From: DATGKR01 sp035294565
Lineage (GTDB): Bacteria > Actinomycetota > Acidimicrobiia > Acidimicrobiales > Palsa-688
Reading direction: 5' to 3'
DNA length: 33,267 nt
Assembly: GCA_035294565.1 (NCBI GenBank)
Contig: DATGKR010000184.1
Coordinates: forward strand, 1 to 33,267
Shown: positions 24,312 through 32,035 of the stretch, one piece after another
How positions within the stretch are numbered: the stretch's first letter is position 1
Layout of the letters: each line of letters starts with the position of its first letter
Position numbers and translations under genes: made by a program
Notes under the pieces: generated by a model
Seen by the model: only the letters and a program-made list of their open reading frames with translations
Databases searched by the model: none
Told to the model about the DNA's origin: nothing

Positions 24312-25217
24312 GTGAACGGAGTCGTCGAGCGGATCAAGAGCGAAGCCGACCGTCTCACTGCCACCGAGCGCAAGATCGCCGCGGTGCTCGCCGACGAGCC
24401 GCACACGGTCGCTTTCGGCACCGTGGCCGAAGTGGCGCGGCGGGCAGGCACGAGCGGGCCGTCCGTTGTCCGCCTGGCGACCAAGCTGGGCTACGAAGGG
24501 TTCGTCGGGCTGCAGGCGGCGGTGCAGGCGGAGTTGACCGCCCTTCTCGGACCCGCCCGCGACCGTATCCGCCAGCGCCCTCCGTCGGACATAGTCGGCC
24601 GTGCCCACGACACCGAGGTGGCCAACCTGGCCCAGACTTTCGACAATCTCGACCGCGACGCTCTGCGACGAGCTGTCGACCTGCTCGCCGATCCGGCGCG
24701 GCGGGTGTGGATCCACTCGGGGCTGCTCACTGCGCCCGTCGGCGCCGTTCTCGCCACCACCATGGCCCAGCTTCGCCCGGCGGTGACCCTGCTCGGCGGG
24801 TCGAACACAACGGTCGGCCTGGCCGGCGCCGACCTGTGCCCCGGCGATGTGGTGGTGGCGGTGGACATCCACCGCTACGAGCGTTCCCTCGTCAGGGCGG
24901 TGTCGTGGGCCAGGAACCGGGGGGCAGAGGTCGTGGCGCTGACCGACAGTCCCCTCTCGCCGCTGGCCGGCCTCGCCGCCGAGACGTTCTTCATCTCCGC
25001 CCGCGGCGCCGGGCCCTTCGACAGCATGGTCGGCGGCGTGGCCCTGGCGAACCTGCTCGTCGCGGCCACCGCGGCGAAGGTGCGCCACGCCGCTGCCGGC
25101 CGGCTGGACGCCGTCGAAGGGGCGTGGCGCTCGCTCGACTCGCTCGTCGCTTCCGACGGCGGCCGCCCGGCGCGCCCCGAGAGGCCCCCCTCATCCGCCG
25201 AAGCCGCCACGCCCTAG
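24312..25217 (+). CDS. MurR/RpiR-family transcriptional regulator
   Basis: A 301-aa regulator with an N-terminal helix-turn-helix (about 15-75: LTATERKIAAVLADEPHTVA, then AEVARRAGTSGPSVVRLATK) and a C-terminal SIS sugar-phosphate-binding domain (about 120-265: RRVWIHSGLLTAPVGAVLAT, GDVVVAVDIHRYERSLVRAV, GAEVVALTDSPLSPLA). Such proteins usually sense phosphosugars and control amino-sugar or sugar catabolism. The SIS serine position reads HSG, but the DIHRYERS segment departs from the usual DxSG, so ligand sensing may differ. The last 30 residues are Pro/Ala/Arg-rich. Its target is not evident. Confidence 0.88.
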   Translation: MNGVVERIKSEADRLTATERKIAAVLADEPHTVAFGTVAEVARRAGTSGPSVVRLATKLGYEGFVGLQAAVQAELTALLGPARDRIRQRPPSDIVGRAHDTEVANLAQTFDNLDRDALRRAVDLLADPARRVWIHSGLLTAPVGAVLATTMAQLRPAVTLLGGSNTTVGLAGADLCPGDVVVAVDIHRYERSLVRAVSWARNRGAEVVALTDSPLSPLAGLAAETFFISARGAGPFDSMVGGVALANLLVAATAAKVRHAAAGRLDAVEGAWRSLDSLVASDGGRPARPERPPSSAEAATP

Positions 25218-25288
25218 CCCCTCGGCGTACGCCGCCGTCGCCCACCGACCGAGGCCGTCGCGCACATCCCTTCGCCTTGGATGGTCCG

Positions 25289-25313
25289 TAGTATCCGTGA
25301 GGTATGCGAGGAG
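25289..25313 (+). promoter_or_regulatory. -10 (TAGTAT) and ribosome binding site of the molybdopterin gene
   Basis: TAGTAT at 25289-25294 would start transcription around 25301. GAGGAG at 25308-25313 lies 7 nt before GTG 25321. This favours 25321 over the in-frame GTG at 25297, which falls at or before the expected transcript start. Confidence 0.5.
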
Positions 25314-25320
25314 CTCGAGG

Positions 25321-26046
25321 GTGAACGTTGCGCCCGGCTCCGGGAACCAGGGCGGGGGCCGGGTCGCCGTGGGGAGGCGGGTTTTCCTCGGCATGGTCGG
25401 TTTGGGCGCCGCCGGGGTGGTGCTGGGCGCGCCGGTACAAGAGGCGGTGGTCCGCGCCGTCGGGTCGCGACTGGCGGCTGACCTGCCGGGAGGGGACCAG
25501 TTCGTCATCTACAGCGTCACCGGCGAGTTCCCTCGGATAGAGCCAGAGAGCTACAAGCTGGACGTGTCAGGGATGGTCGAGCGCCCGCTGCGCCTGTCTT
25601 TGGCGGATCTGCTGGCCATGCCGTCCGTCCAGCTGGTCGAGGAGTTCCAGTGCGTCACCGGATGGCGGGTCCCAGGGGTCCGCTGGGAGGGTGTGCGCCT
25701 CGCCACCATCCTCGACGCAGCCGGAGTGAGGTCCGGGGCGGGCGCTTTGTCCTTCGGCTCCTACGACGGCCTGGACACCGAGAGCCTGACGCTCGAGCAG
25801 GCCCGGCTGCCCGACGTCATAGTCGCCTACCGGATGCTGGGAGCACCGATCACGACAGAGCACGGGGGACCGGTCCGGCTCTACGTGGCGCCCATGTTCG
25901 GCTACAAGTCCCTCAAGTGGCTCTCGTCCATCGAGGTGGTGCGGGTCGCCCGGCCCGGCTACTGGGAACAGAACGGTTACCCGGTCAACGCGTGGCGGGA
26001 CGGATCGACCTCCGCAGCTGTCCCTCCTGCCTACCGGAGCGGCTGA
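25321..26046 (+). CDS. Tat-exported sulfite oxidase-fold molybdopterin oxidoreductase
   Basis: A 241-aa protein of the oxidoreductase molybdopterin-binding (SUOX/YedY fold) family. The N-terminus has a twin-arginine motif GRRVFLGMVG (18-27) and a hydrophobic stretch, so it is probably folded with cofactor and exported by Tat. The Mo-ligand cysteine is predicted as Cys111 in EEFQCVTGW, followed by VRWEGVRLATILDAAG. The C-terminal part has GGPVRLYVAPMFGYKSLKWL, the usual molybdopterin contact region. It lacks the C-terminal dimerisation domain of sulfite oxidase. The next gene encodes a haem-b membrane protein, making an MsrPQ-like two-part system likely. The substrate is unknown. Confidence 0.85.
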   Translation: MNVAPGSGNQGGGRVAVGRRVFLGMVGLGAAGVVLGAPVQEAVVRAVGSRLAADLPGGDQFVIYSVTGEFPRIEPESYKLDVSGMVERPLRLSLADLLAMPSVQLVEEFQCVTGWRVPGVRWEGVRLATILDAAGVRSGAGALSFGSYDGLDTESLTLEQARLPDVIVAYRMLGAPITTEHGGPVRLYVAPMFGYKSLKWLSSIEVVRVARPGYWEQNGYPVNAWRDGSTSAAVPPAYRSG

Positions 26047-26049
26047 AGC

Positions 26050-26808
26050 TTGGCGGACGGGCGGGGGGTGCTGCGCTTCGACGGGGTCCAGCGTGCTGCC
26101 CACTGGCTGACCGCCATCCTTTTCGGGATCCTCATCGCGACTGCTTTCCCGCTCTACTTCGCCTCGGTGGAGAGCCTGGTCGGCCGCCACGTGCTCGTGC
26201 TGCGAATCCACGTGGCTGCAGGGATCGCCCTGCCCTTCCCCGTCGTCGTCTCGCTGCTGGGTCCGTGGGGAGCGAGGATGCGTGCCGACCTGGGCCGGTT
26301 CAACCGCTGGTCGGAGCCGGAGCTCCGCTGGCTGCGCTCCCTCGGCACCAGGCGCATGCCCCGGGCGGACAAGTTCAACCCCGGCCAGAAGCTCTTCGCC
26401 GTCTTCGTGGGGGGATCGATAGCGGTGATGTTCGGCACCGGGGTGGTGATGGCCTGGTTCGACCTCTTCCCGGTCAGCTGGCGGGTGGGCGCCACCGTCG
26501 TCCACGAGGTTCTCGCCTGGCTGGTCAGCCTGGCGATCCTCGGTCACATAGCCATGGTCGCCACCCACCCCGGCTCGATGAGGTCGATGTTGAACGGCCG
26601 GGTCAGCGAGACGTGGGCTCGGCGCCACTGCCCGAGCTGGCTGGAGGACCAGCTGGGCGCGCCCGGGGAGGAGGAGTTCCTGAAAGGACGCGCCGGCGCG
26701 CGTCGGGTGAGCTGGCGCGCCGCCGAGAGGTCTCACGGCAAGCCCGACTCGAGCACCACGAACTCCAGGTCGGGGCGGAGCGGGATTCCGAACCGCTCGT
26801 CTCCGTAG
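26050..26808 (+). CDS. Cytochrome b561-type membrane subunit (FDH-gamma/NapC-independent type)
   Basis: A 252-aa integral membrane protein resembling formate dehydrogenase gamma subunits. Four hydrophobic helices are visible at about 18-40, 50-70, 112-136 and 146-170. Candidate haem-b ligands are His18 (AAHW), His54 (IHVAAG), His152 (VVHEVL) and His166 (GHIAM). The segment KFNPGQKLF matches FdhI-type proteins. It presumably exchanges electrons between quinones and the preceding molybdopterin protein. Start TTG at 26050 is 3 nt after that gene with GGAG 10 nt upstream; GTG at 26068 is an alternative. The last 25 or so codons overlap the convergent acetyltransferase and look non-conserved. Confidence 0.82.
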   Translation: MADGRGVLRFDGVQRAAHWLTAILFGILIATAFPLYFASVESLVGRHVLVLRIHVAAGIALPFPVVVSLLGPWGARMRADLGRFNRWSEPELRWLRSLGTRRMPRADKFNPGQKLFAVFVGGSIAVMFGTGVVMAWFDLFPVSWRVGATVVHEVLAWLVSLAILGHIAMVATHPGSMRSMLNGRVSETWARRHCPSWLEDQLGAPGEEEFLKGRAGARRVSWRAAERSHGKPDSSTTNSRSGRSGIPNRSSP

Positions 26809-27257
26809 GGGAACGGCTCGCTCTCCCCGGTCGGCTCGAACCCGCGGCGCCTATACCAGGCGATCAGGTCCCCCCGCTGGCGGATCACCGTCATCCGCAT
26901 CTTGCGGCAGCCCCACGACGACGCCATCCGCTTGGCCTCCCTGAGCAAAGCCGAGCCGACCCCCGACCCCTGACTTTTGGGGTCTACCGCGAACATGCCG
27001 AAGTGGGCGGCTCTTTCCGGCCGGCGCTCCAGGTGGCAGCAGCCCGCCAGGCGACCGTTCGCCTCGGCCAAGAGGAGGACGCTGCCGGGCCGGTCGAGGA
27101 CGGCCGCCACCTCCCTGGCATCAGTGCGCTGCCCGGCCAACAGGTCGGCTTCGGTCGTCCAGCCGTCGCGGCTCGCCTCCCCTCGGTAGGCCGATTCCAC
27201 GAGAGCCACGACCGCTTCGACGTCGTCGTGGCCAGCCAGGCGGAAGGCGGGGGTCAC
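26733..27257 (-). CDS. GNAT-family N-acetyltransferase
   Basis: A 174-aa acetyl-CoA-dependent acetyltransferase. The acetyl-CoA-binding motif A is HFGMFAVDPKSQGSGVGSAL (Q/RxxGxG/A as QGSGVG), followed by ALLREAKRMA and the motif-B segment YRRRGFEPTGESEPFPYGD. The N-terminal part (RLAGHDDVEAVVALVESAYR) is typical of small-molecule or amino-acid acetyltransferases. The substrate is unknown. Start GTG at 27257 comes 1 nt after the NAD-GDH stop, so it is translationally coupled. The 3' end overlaps the cytochrome b gene by 76 nt in a convergent arrangement. Confidence 0.88.
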   Translation of the reverse strand: MTPAFRLAGHDDVEAVVALVESAYRGEASRDGWTTEADLLAGQRTDAREVAAVLDRPGSVLLLAEANGRLAGCCHLERRPERAAHFGMFAVDPKSQGSGVGSALLREAKRMASSWGCRKMRMTVIRQRGDLIAWYRRRGFEPTGESEPFPYGDERFGIPLRPDLEFVVLESGLP

Positions 27258-27258
27258 G

Positions 27259-30200
27259 TCAAGGGGCGGCGTTGCACAGTCGGCGGACGGCCAGGGAAAC
27301 GGCAGCGAGCCGGTCGGTGCCGCTCCTCGCCGTGGATCTGAGCGCCGCCACCCGGCTGATCGCCTCCGAGTTGCGCTCCGCCCACCCCGAGACGGCCGCC
27401 GCGGGTTCGTCGCCGGCGAGGATCGTGGTCAGGACATGCGTCCGCCAGGCCTCCAGGTCGTCGAGCAGCGCCCGGGCCTGCCAGGTGCGGGCCCTTCCGG
27501 GCGGCGGGCTCCCGCCCAGCTCGACGGTGACGTCCTCCACGAGCGCGGCGGCGCCGGAAGCCTCGTCGAGCAGCCGGCGAGCCATGCCGATCTCCGCCAC
27601 CGTGTGCCCCGTCGCGGCGGCGATCGGGGCGTCGCGCACGGCCGCAGCCCGGCGCCGTGCGTCGAGGAACCGCTCGGCGAGCTCGCCGTCCAGCCCGAGG
27701 CCCTTCCACTCCTGGGGGGGTGGACCCGCGTCCGGGAGGCTCCCCTCGTAGCGGAGCGCCGGGTCGAGCTGGCCCGGTCGGAGCAGCAGCGTCCGCGCCA
27801 GCATGCCCACCGCGTCGGCCACCTCGGCGTGCAGGGCGGCTTCGGCGGGCGCCGACAGGCCGCCGTCGCTCGCGGCCAGAGCCTCCAGCTCCTCCCACAG
27901 GCGACCGGCCCCTGTGAGCCGGCGGGCCACCCAGAAAGCTACGGCCACTTCGGCGAGCCCACGACCCAGCTCTGCCGCCAGGTCGTGGCCCCAGACGACG
28001 CCCATCTGGTCGACCAGCTCGCCGGCCATGTCGGTCGCGGCGAGCTGCGGGTACAGCCGATGCTCGGGCACGAGATCCCCGAACGCCCGGCGGAAAGCGG
28101 GCGGGAAGTAGTCGGTCACCGCCTCGGCCAGTGCTGGGTCCCGCAGGCCCGGCCAGGCCTCGATCGCCGCCACCAGGTCGGATTTGGCGTAGGCGAGGAG
28201 CGTGGCCAGCTCGGGGCGGATCAGGCCGGCGCCGGCGGCGCGCCGGGCAGCGAACTCGGCGGCGTCGGGCAGCACCTCCACCCCGCGGTCGAAACGCCCG
28301 GCCGCCTCGAGGTCGTCGACCAACGACTCGTACGCGTCGATGAGGCGGTCGCTGCCCGACGCCGCCCGGTTGAGGGCGGCGACGCTGTGATCGACCTGCC
28401 TCAGCACCTCGGCGGCGACGTCGCCCTCTGCGTCGCGAAGGTAGCGGTCGCGTTCACCGGAGCGGAGCCTGCCTTTTTCGGCGGCGAGGGTGAGGAGGAT
28501 TTTGAGGTTGACCTCACGGTCGGATGTTGCGACGCCGGCGGCGTTGTCTATGAAGTCGGCGTTGATTCGGCCGCCGCGGCGGCTGTAGCGGATCCGGGCG
28601 CGCTGGGTGACCGCCAGGTTGGCGCCCTCGGCGACCACTCTGGCCCGGACCCGGTCGGATGTGACCCGCACGGCGTCGTTGTCGTGGTCGCCCACGTCCG
28701 CGTCGGCCTCGCCCGGCGCTTTGACGTAGGTGCCGATCCCCCCGAACCAAAGAAGGTCGACGGGCGCGGCGAGGATGGCCGAGATGACCTCCGGCGGAGT
28801 GAGAGTCGCGGCGGTGACGCCGAGCACGGCCTGCGCGGCGGGACTCAGCGGGATCGACTTGGCGTCGCGGGGCCACACCCCTCCCCCATCGGAGATCACC
28901 TTCGTGCTGTAGTCGGCCCAGCTGGAATGCTCCAAGCGAGCCAGGCGCGCCCTCTCCTCGTAGGACGACGCAGGGTCGGGGTCGGGGTCGATGAACACGT
29001 GGCGGTGGTCGAAGGCGGCGACCAGCTTGATCGCCCGGCTCTGCAGCATGCCGTTTCCGAACACATCGCCGGACATGTCCCCGACGCCGGCCACCCGGAT
29101 CGGCTCGGTCGCCACGTCGATGCCCAGCTCCCGGAAGTGGCGTCGCACGGCCACCCAGGCCCCTTTCGCCGTTATCCCCATCGCCTTGTGGTCGTAGCCG
29201 TGCGAACCGCCGGACGCGAAGGCGTCCCCCAGCCAGAAGCCGCGGCGCTCGCTGATCGCGTTGGCGACGTCGCTCAGCGCGGCCGTCCCTTTGTCCGCGG
29301 CCACTACCAGGTAGGGATCCGGACCGTCTGCGGCGACCACACCGGGTGGGCTGACCGCCGACCCGCCGACCAGGTTGTCGGTCACGTCGAGCAGGGCCTC
29401 GACGAACTGCTCGTAGGAGTATCGGACCTCCTCCGGTCCGGGCTGACGATGGGCCTGGCCCCCCGGATGCGCCGACGCGGCCGTCCGGCAGACGAAGCCA
29501 CCCTTGGCGCCGGTGGGTACGATGATGGCGTTCTTCTTCACCTGGGCAAACGCCAGGTCGAGGATCTCGGTGCGGAAGTCCGCCGGCCTCTCGCTCCAGC
29601 GCAGGCCGCCCCTGGCGATCAGCCCCGCCCTGATGTGCACGCCCTCCACGGCGGGACCGTGGACGAACGCCTCGAAAAGGGGCCGGGGCGGCGCCAGACC
29701 GGGCACCTCCCGCCCGCTCAGCTTGATTACCAGAGCGGGACCGCGCGACGGCGAGTAGTCGTTCGTCCTGACAGTCGCGTCGATCAGGCCGAGCAGACCG
29801 CGCAGGGCCCGGTCCTGCTCGAGGTGGGCAACGAGGTCGAGCTGGGCTTCGCAGAGCGCTCGCTCCTGCGACCCGCGTGCTGAACCGGCGGGTGGCTCCG
29901 AACGGGGATCGAACCTCGCCTGGAAGTAGCCGATCAATCCCCTGGCCACGTCGGGGTACTCCACCAGCGGGTCGGCGAGCTCGTCGTAGGTCATCCCCAC
30001 GCCCGTCTGCAGCCAGTAGCGCAGGTAGGCGCGTATCACCGTCACCTGGTGCCAGTCGAGCCCGGCTGCGGTGACCAGGCGGTTGAGCGAGTCCACGTCG
30101 CACCTTCCCGCCGCCGACGCGTCGATCGCCTCCACCAGGCGCCTGCCGTGCACAGCGGGAACGAAACGCAGCGCCTCCGGCCCGTACGGCGAGTCGACGC

Positions 30201-30627
30201 GGATGCCGATGTCGTCGATGTGGACGGGCGGCTCGCCCGCGTCGCCCGCCTCGAGCCGGGTCGGCACCGCCTCGACGACGACCAGCCCGAAGCTCTCCAG
30301 CAGTGGCAGAGCGGCGGTCAACTCGATGCCCTCGTAGCCGAACCGGCGCAGACGAAAGGTGCGCCGCTCGCCATCGGATGGCCTGACCGCGAGGCGGTGC
30401 CGAAGGCCCATGACGGGCTGCTCGGCGGACCCGGCGGGCCCGATCGCAGGCGAGGCCGCCGTCTCGGCGAGTGCCTCCACCTCGGCCAGGTCGGCCAGGG
30501 CCTCCGCCGGTGAGGTCCTCTCCCTGTAGCCAGCAGGCAGCCGGCTGAGAAAACGCTCGAGTCTGGCCCGGTCGCCGCCGGCGGCTAGCGAGGCGAGCTC
30601 ACGGTCCCAAGACGATGCGTCTCGCAC
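27259..30627 (-). CDS. NAD-dependent glutamate dehydrogenase, short large-type form
   Basis: Oxidatively deaminates L-glutamate to 2-oxoglutarate with NAD. 1122 aa if it starts at GTG 30627. Catalytic-domain motifs are GGLRWSERPADFRTEILDL (340-358), VPTGAKGGFVCR (about 370), VAGVGDMSGDVFGNGML and VAEGANLAVTQRARI. The helical C-terminal region (about 800-1122) is present. Bacterial enzymes of this family are usually about 1500-1650 aa; here the protein opens with the FLSRLPAGYRERTSPAEALADL segment that normally lies several hundred residues in. The missing N-terminus carries ACT-like regulatory domains. Upstream DNA on the same strand encodes other genes, so it is not a split gene within view. 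The start overlaps the nuclease-like gene by 29 nt. Confidence 0.88.
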   Translation of the reverse strand: MRDASSWDRELASLAAGGDRARLERFLSRLPAGYRERTSPAEALADLAEVEALAETAASPAIGPAGSAEQPVMGLRHRLAVRPSDGERRTFRLRRFGYEGIELTAALPLLESFGLVVVEAVPTRLEAGDAGEPPVHIDDIGIRVDSPYGPEALRFVPAVHGRRLVEAIDASAAGRCDVDSLNRLVTAAGLDWHQVTVIRAYLRYWLQTGVGMTYDELADPLVEYPDVARGLIGYFQARFDPRSEPPAGSARGSQERALCEAQLDLVAHLEQDRALRGLLGLIDATVRTNDYSPSRGPALVIKLSGREVPGLAPPRPLFEAFVHGPAVEGVHIRAGLIARGGLRWSERPADFRTEILDLAFAQVKKNAIIVPTGAKGGFVCRTAASAHPGGQAHRQPGPEEVRYSYEQFVEALLDVTDNLVGGSAVSPPGVVAADGPDPYLVVAADKGTAALSDVANAISERRGFWLGDAFASGGSHGYDHKAMGITAKGAWVAVRRHFRELGIDVATEPIRVAGVGDMSGDVFGNGMLQSRAIKLVAAFDHRHVFIDPDPDPASSYEERARLARLEHSSWADYSTKVISDGGGVWPRDAKSIPLSPAAQAVLGVTAATLTPPEVISAILAAPVDLLWFGGIGTYVKAPGEADADVGDHDNDAVRVTSDRVRARVVAEGANLAVTQRARIRYSRRGGRINADFIDNAAGVATSDREVNLKILLTLAAEKGRLRSGERDRYLRDAEGDVAAEVLRQVDHSVAALNRAASGSDRLIDAYESLVDDLEAAGRFDRGVEVLPDAAEFAARRAAGAGLIRPELATLLAYAKSDLVAAIEAWPGLRDPALAEAVTDYFPPAFRRAFGDLVPEHRLYPQLAATDMAGELVDQMGVVWGHDLAAELGRGLAEVAVAFWVARRLTGAGRLWEELEALAASDGGLSAPAEAALHAEVADAVGMLARTLLLRPGQLDPALRYEGSLPDAGPPPQEWKGLGLDGELAERFLDARRRAAAVRDAPIAAATGHTVAEIGMARRLLDEASGAAALVEDVTVELGGSPPPGRARTWQARALLDDLEAWRTHVLTTILAGDEPAAAVSGWAERNSEAISRVAALRSTARSGTDRLAAVSLAVRRLCNAAP

Positions 30628-31339
30628 GGTCCGCAGCTTCGCGCACTCCAGGGCTGATGTCCCGAACCGGCCGGCGGGACCAGGTGAGGTCGAACCCGTC
30701 GCCGATGACCCGCACCGCTCGCAGACCACCATCCGCGCCTGCTGCCCGACGGGCCGAGTAGAGGGCGAGGCCCTGCCGGGCGGCACCGGCCCGAAGGCCG
30801 CTGCCCTTGGCGTTGAGGACGACCATGCCGGCCTGGCCCGACGCGTCGATCAGCTTGTTGAGCACGGACCGCGCGGTGGGGAGCCGTCCCCGCTCGCCCG
30901 CCGGCAGCCAGGATTTGACCTCCACGGCCGCGCCGCACACCTCGAGGTCGGGCCGCCGGCCGCCGCCGCGGGCCTCGCCGAGCGAGCGCACCATGTGGCC
31001 CTCTCCGGCCAGAGCGGTCGCCACCGCCAGTTCCTCGTGGCTGAGCCGGCGGGCCGTCTCGTCGAGCCGTCCCCCAGCCCGTTGGTGGGCGGACCCGCAC
31101 GGCCAGGCCGGGCCGCTCACCACACGCCAGACCGATCCGACGGCCGCCACACGAGCCGGCGAAGCGGCCGTCTGATGAGCCGGCGCAGTAGCCGGCGCGG
31201 CAGCCGTCTGATGAGCCGGCGAAGCGGCCGGTGCGACGGCCGTCTGATGAGCCGGCGAAGCGGCCGTCTGATGAGCCGGCGAAGCGGCCGTCTGATGAGC
31301 CGGCGCGGCAGCCGGCACAGCGCCACCGCCGGCGTTCAT
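30599..31339 (-). CDS. Repeat-bearing PD-(D/E)XK nuclease-like protein
   Basis: A 246-aa protein. Residues 10-63 are a Pro/Ala-rich low-complexity stretch with five AHQTA(A/V) units. After a linker, the C-terminal domain (about 90-246) shows HEELAVATALAGEGH (102/103 Glu), RRPDLEV (Asp131), AVEVKSW (Glu140, Lys142) and ASGQAGMVVLN (Gln169). This order, Glu ... PD ... ExK ... QA, fits a PD-(D/E)XK nuclease fold and resembles the C-terminal toxin domains of some CdiA-type proteins, where the target is tRNA. This is motif reading, not a homology result. Start ATG at 31339 overlaps the upstream stop (ATGA), so the two proteins are made together. No signal peptide is seen. Confidence 0.6.
   Translation of the reverse strand: MNAGGGAVPAAAPAHQTAASPAHQTAASPAHQTAVAPAASPAHQTAAAPATAPAHQTAASPARVAAVGSVWRVVSGPAWPCGSAHQRAGGRLDETARRLSHEELAVATALAGEGHMVRSLGEARGGGRRPDLEVCGAAVEVKSWLPAGERGRLPTARSVLNKLIDASGQAGMVVLNAKGSGLRAGAARQGLALYSARRAAGADGGLRAVRVIGDGFDLTWSRRPVRDISPGVREAADRARRIVLGP
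31174..31317. repeat. In-frame coding minisatellite (24/36-bp units)
   Basis: The word GATGAGCCGGCG recurs at 31174, 31210, 31246, 31270 and 31294, giving spacings of 36, 36, 24 and 24 bp. All are multiples of 12 bp, so copy changes keep the reading frame of the minus-strand gene (AHQTAASP and 12-residue variants). A worn related copy lies near 31152-31168. Confidence 0.85.
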
Positions 31340-31800
31340 CCCGCCGCGGTGGTGCCCGCTGCGGCCGTGGCGTCGCCGTCGCGGCCCGTGCCGGGCTCCT
31401 CGCCCTCCCCTCCAGAGCCCCCCGGAGCCGGGTGCCCCCCGGAGCTCGCCCCCGGCTGGTCGCGGTACTGCAGGTCGTGAACCAAAAGCGTGGCGATCCC
31501 GGCCGGGCGCAGGGAGTCGGCGACCATGCGCAGAAAGACCGTCTCGGGGGCGTCGGCGAGCCGGGTGCCCTGTGCGACACGGGCGGAAAGGGCGTACCCG
31601 TAACGGCTGAGACGCAGGTCCCCGTCGTCGGCGTAGGGGTGCGCCCACAGCTCGGCGTGAACGTCTCCCTGGTCGAGGGTCCACACGCCGGGCCGGCCTT
31701 CCGCCGGTGAGAGCGCCACGCCGGCAGCTCGGCCGATGTCGGCGACGAGATCCTCCGCCGGGCGGTCAAAGTCGATGAACAGATCGATGGATCGGGCCAT
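31336..31800 (-). CDS. Uncharacterised 154-aa protein, partner of the nuclease-like gene
   Basis: Not recognised. The first 115 residues look like a compact alpha/beta domain: IDLFIDFDRPAEDLVADIGR, then GVWTLDQGDVHAELWAHPYA, LRLSRYGYALSARVAQG and DSLRPAGIATLLVHDLQYRD. The last 40 are Gly/Ser/Glu/Thr-rich and probably disordered. It is acidic overall and has no signal or membrane segment. ATG at 31800 has AGGAG 6 nt upstream. It is the first gene of a coupled set (this, nuclease-like, NAD-GDH, GNAT). Position directly before a possible nuclease, with ATGA overlap, is what an antitoxin or immunity gene would show, but nothing in the sequence proves that. Confidence 0.72.
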   Translation of the reverse strand: MARSIDLFIDFDRPAEDLVADIGRAAGVALSPAEGRPGVWTLDQGDVHAELWAHPYADDGDLRLSRYGYALSARVAQGTRLADAPETVFLRMVADSLRPAGIATLLVHDLQYRDQPGASSGGHPAPGGSGGEGEEPGTGRDGDATAAAGTTAAG

Positions 31801-32035
31801 TCGCAGCTCCTCTCGCTGTGGTTGCTTCCACGGCGCTCAACACCGTGCGAGCCCGCGCGGAAGCGGGCGATCAGGCCGCCGCAAGACGAGCTATCCGAGA
31901 TGGTGCGATCCGCCTTGCGGCACCCGCGGCGGAAAGCCCGGTTGCCGGCGAGCCCAGGGTGCAAGGCGACCGGCAACCGTTTCACGTTCCGGTTTCATTG
32001 TTGCACCCGGTGGAGCCGAGTGCAAGGGAAAAACG
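31801..32035. promoter_or_regulatory. Intergenic region with two inverted repeats
   Basis: This gap lies between the ADH stop and the 154-aa gene. CGGTTGCCGG (31939-31948) pairs perfectly with CCGGCAACCG (31970-31979) across a 21-nt loop. TTGCACCCGG (32001-32010) pairs with CCGAGTGCAA (32016-32025), 9 bp plus one mismatch with a 5-nt loop. GTGCAAGG occurs twice (31959 and 32020). No T-tract follows either stem on the minus strand. They could terminate the ADH transcript or bind a regulator of the downstream operon. I see no convincing -10 box and no ORF. Confidence 0.5.

Noticed and set aside
27436..29883. 815-aa open frame antisense to NAD-GDH
   Set aside because: Low-complexity composition with no domain; the opposite strand has full GDH motifs throughout.
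31174..31317. CRISPR-like array
   Set aside because: Units are 12-bp multiples, directly adjoining, in frame within a gene and without unique spacers; it is a coding tandem repeat.
30599..31339. Assignment as the mismatch endonuclease NucS
   Set aside because: The protein lacks the NucS N-terminal domain and its sequence pattern; only a general PD-(D/E)XK-like arrangement is visible.
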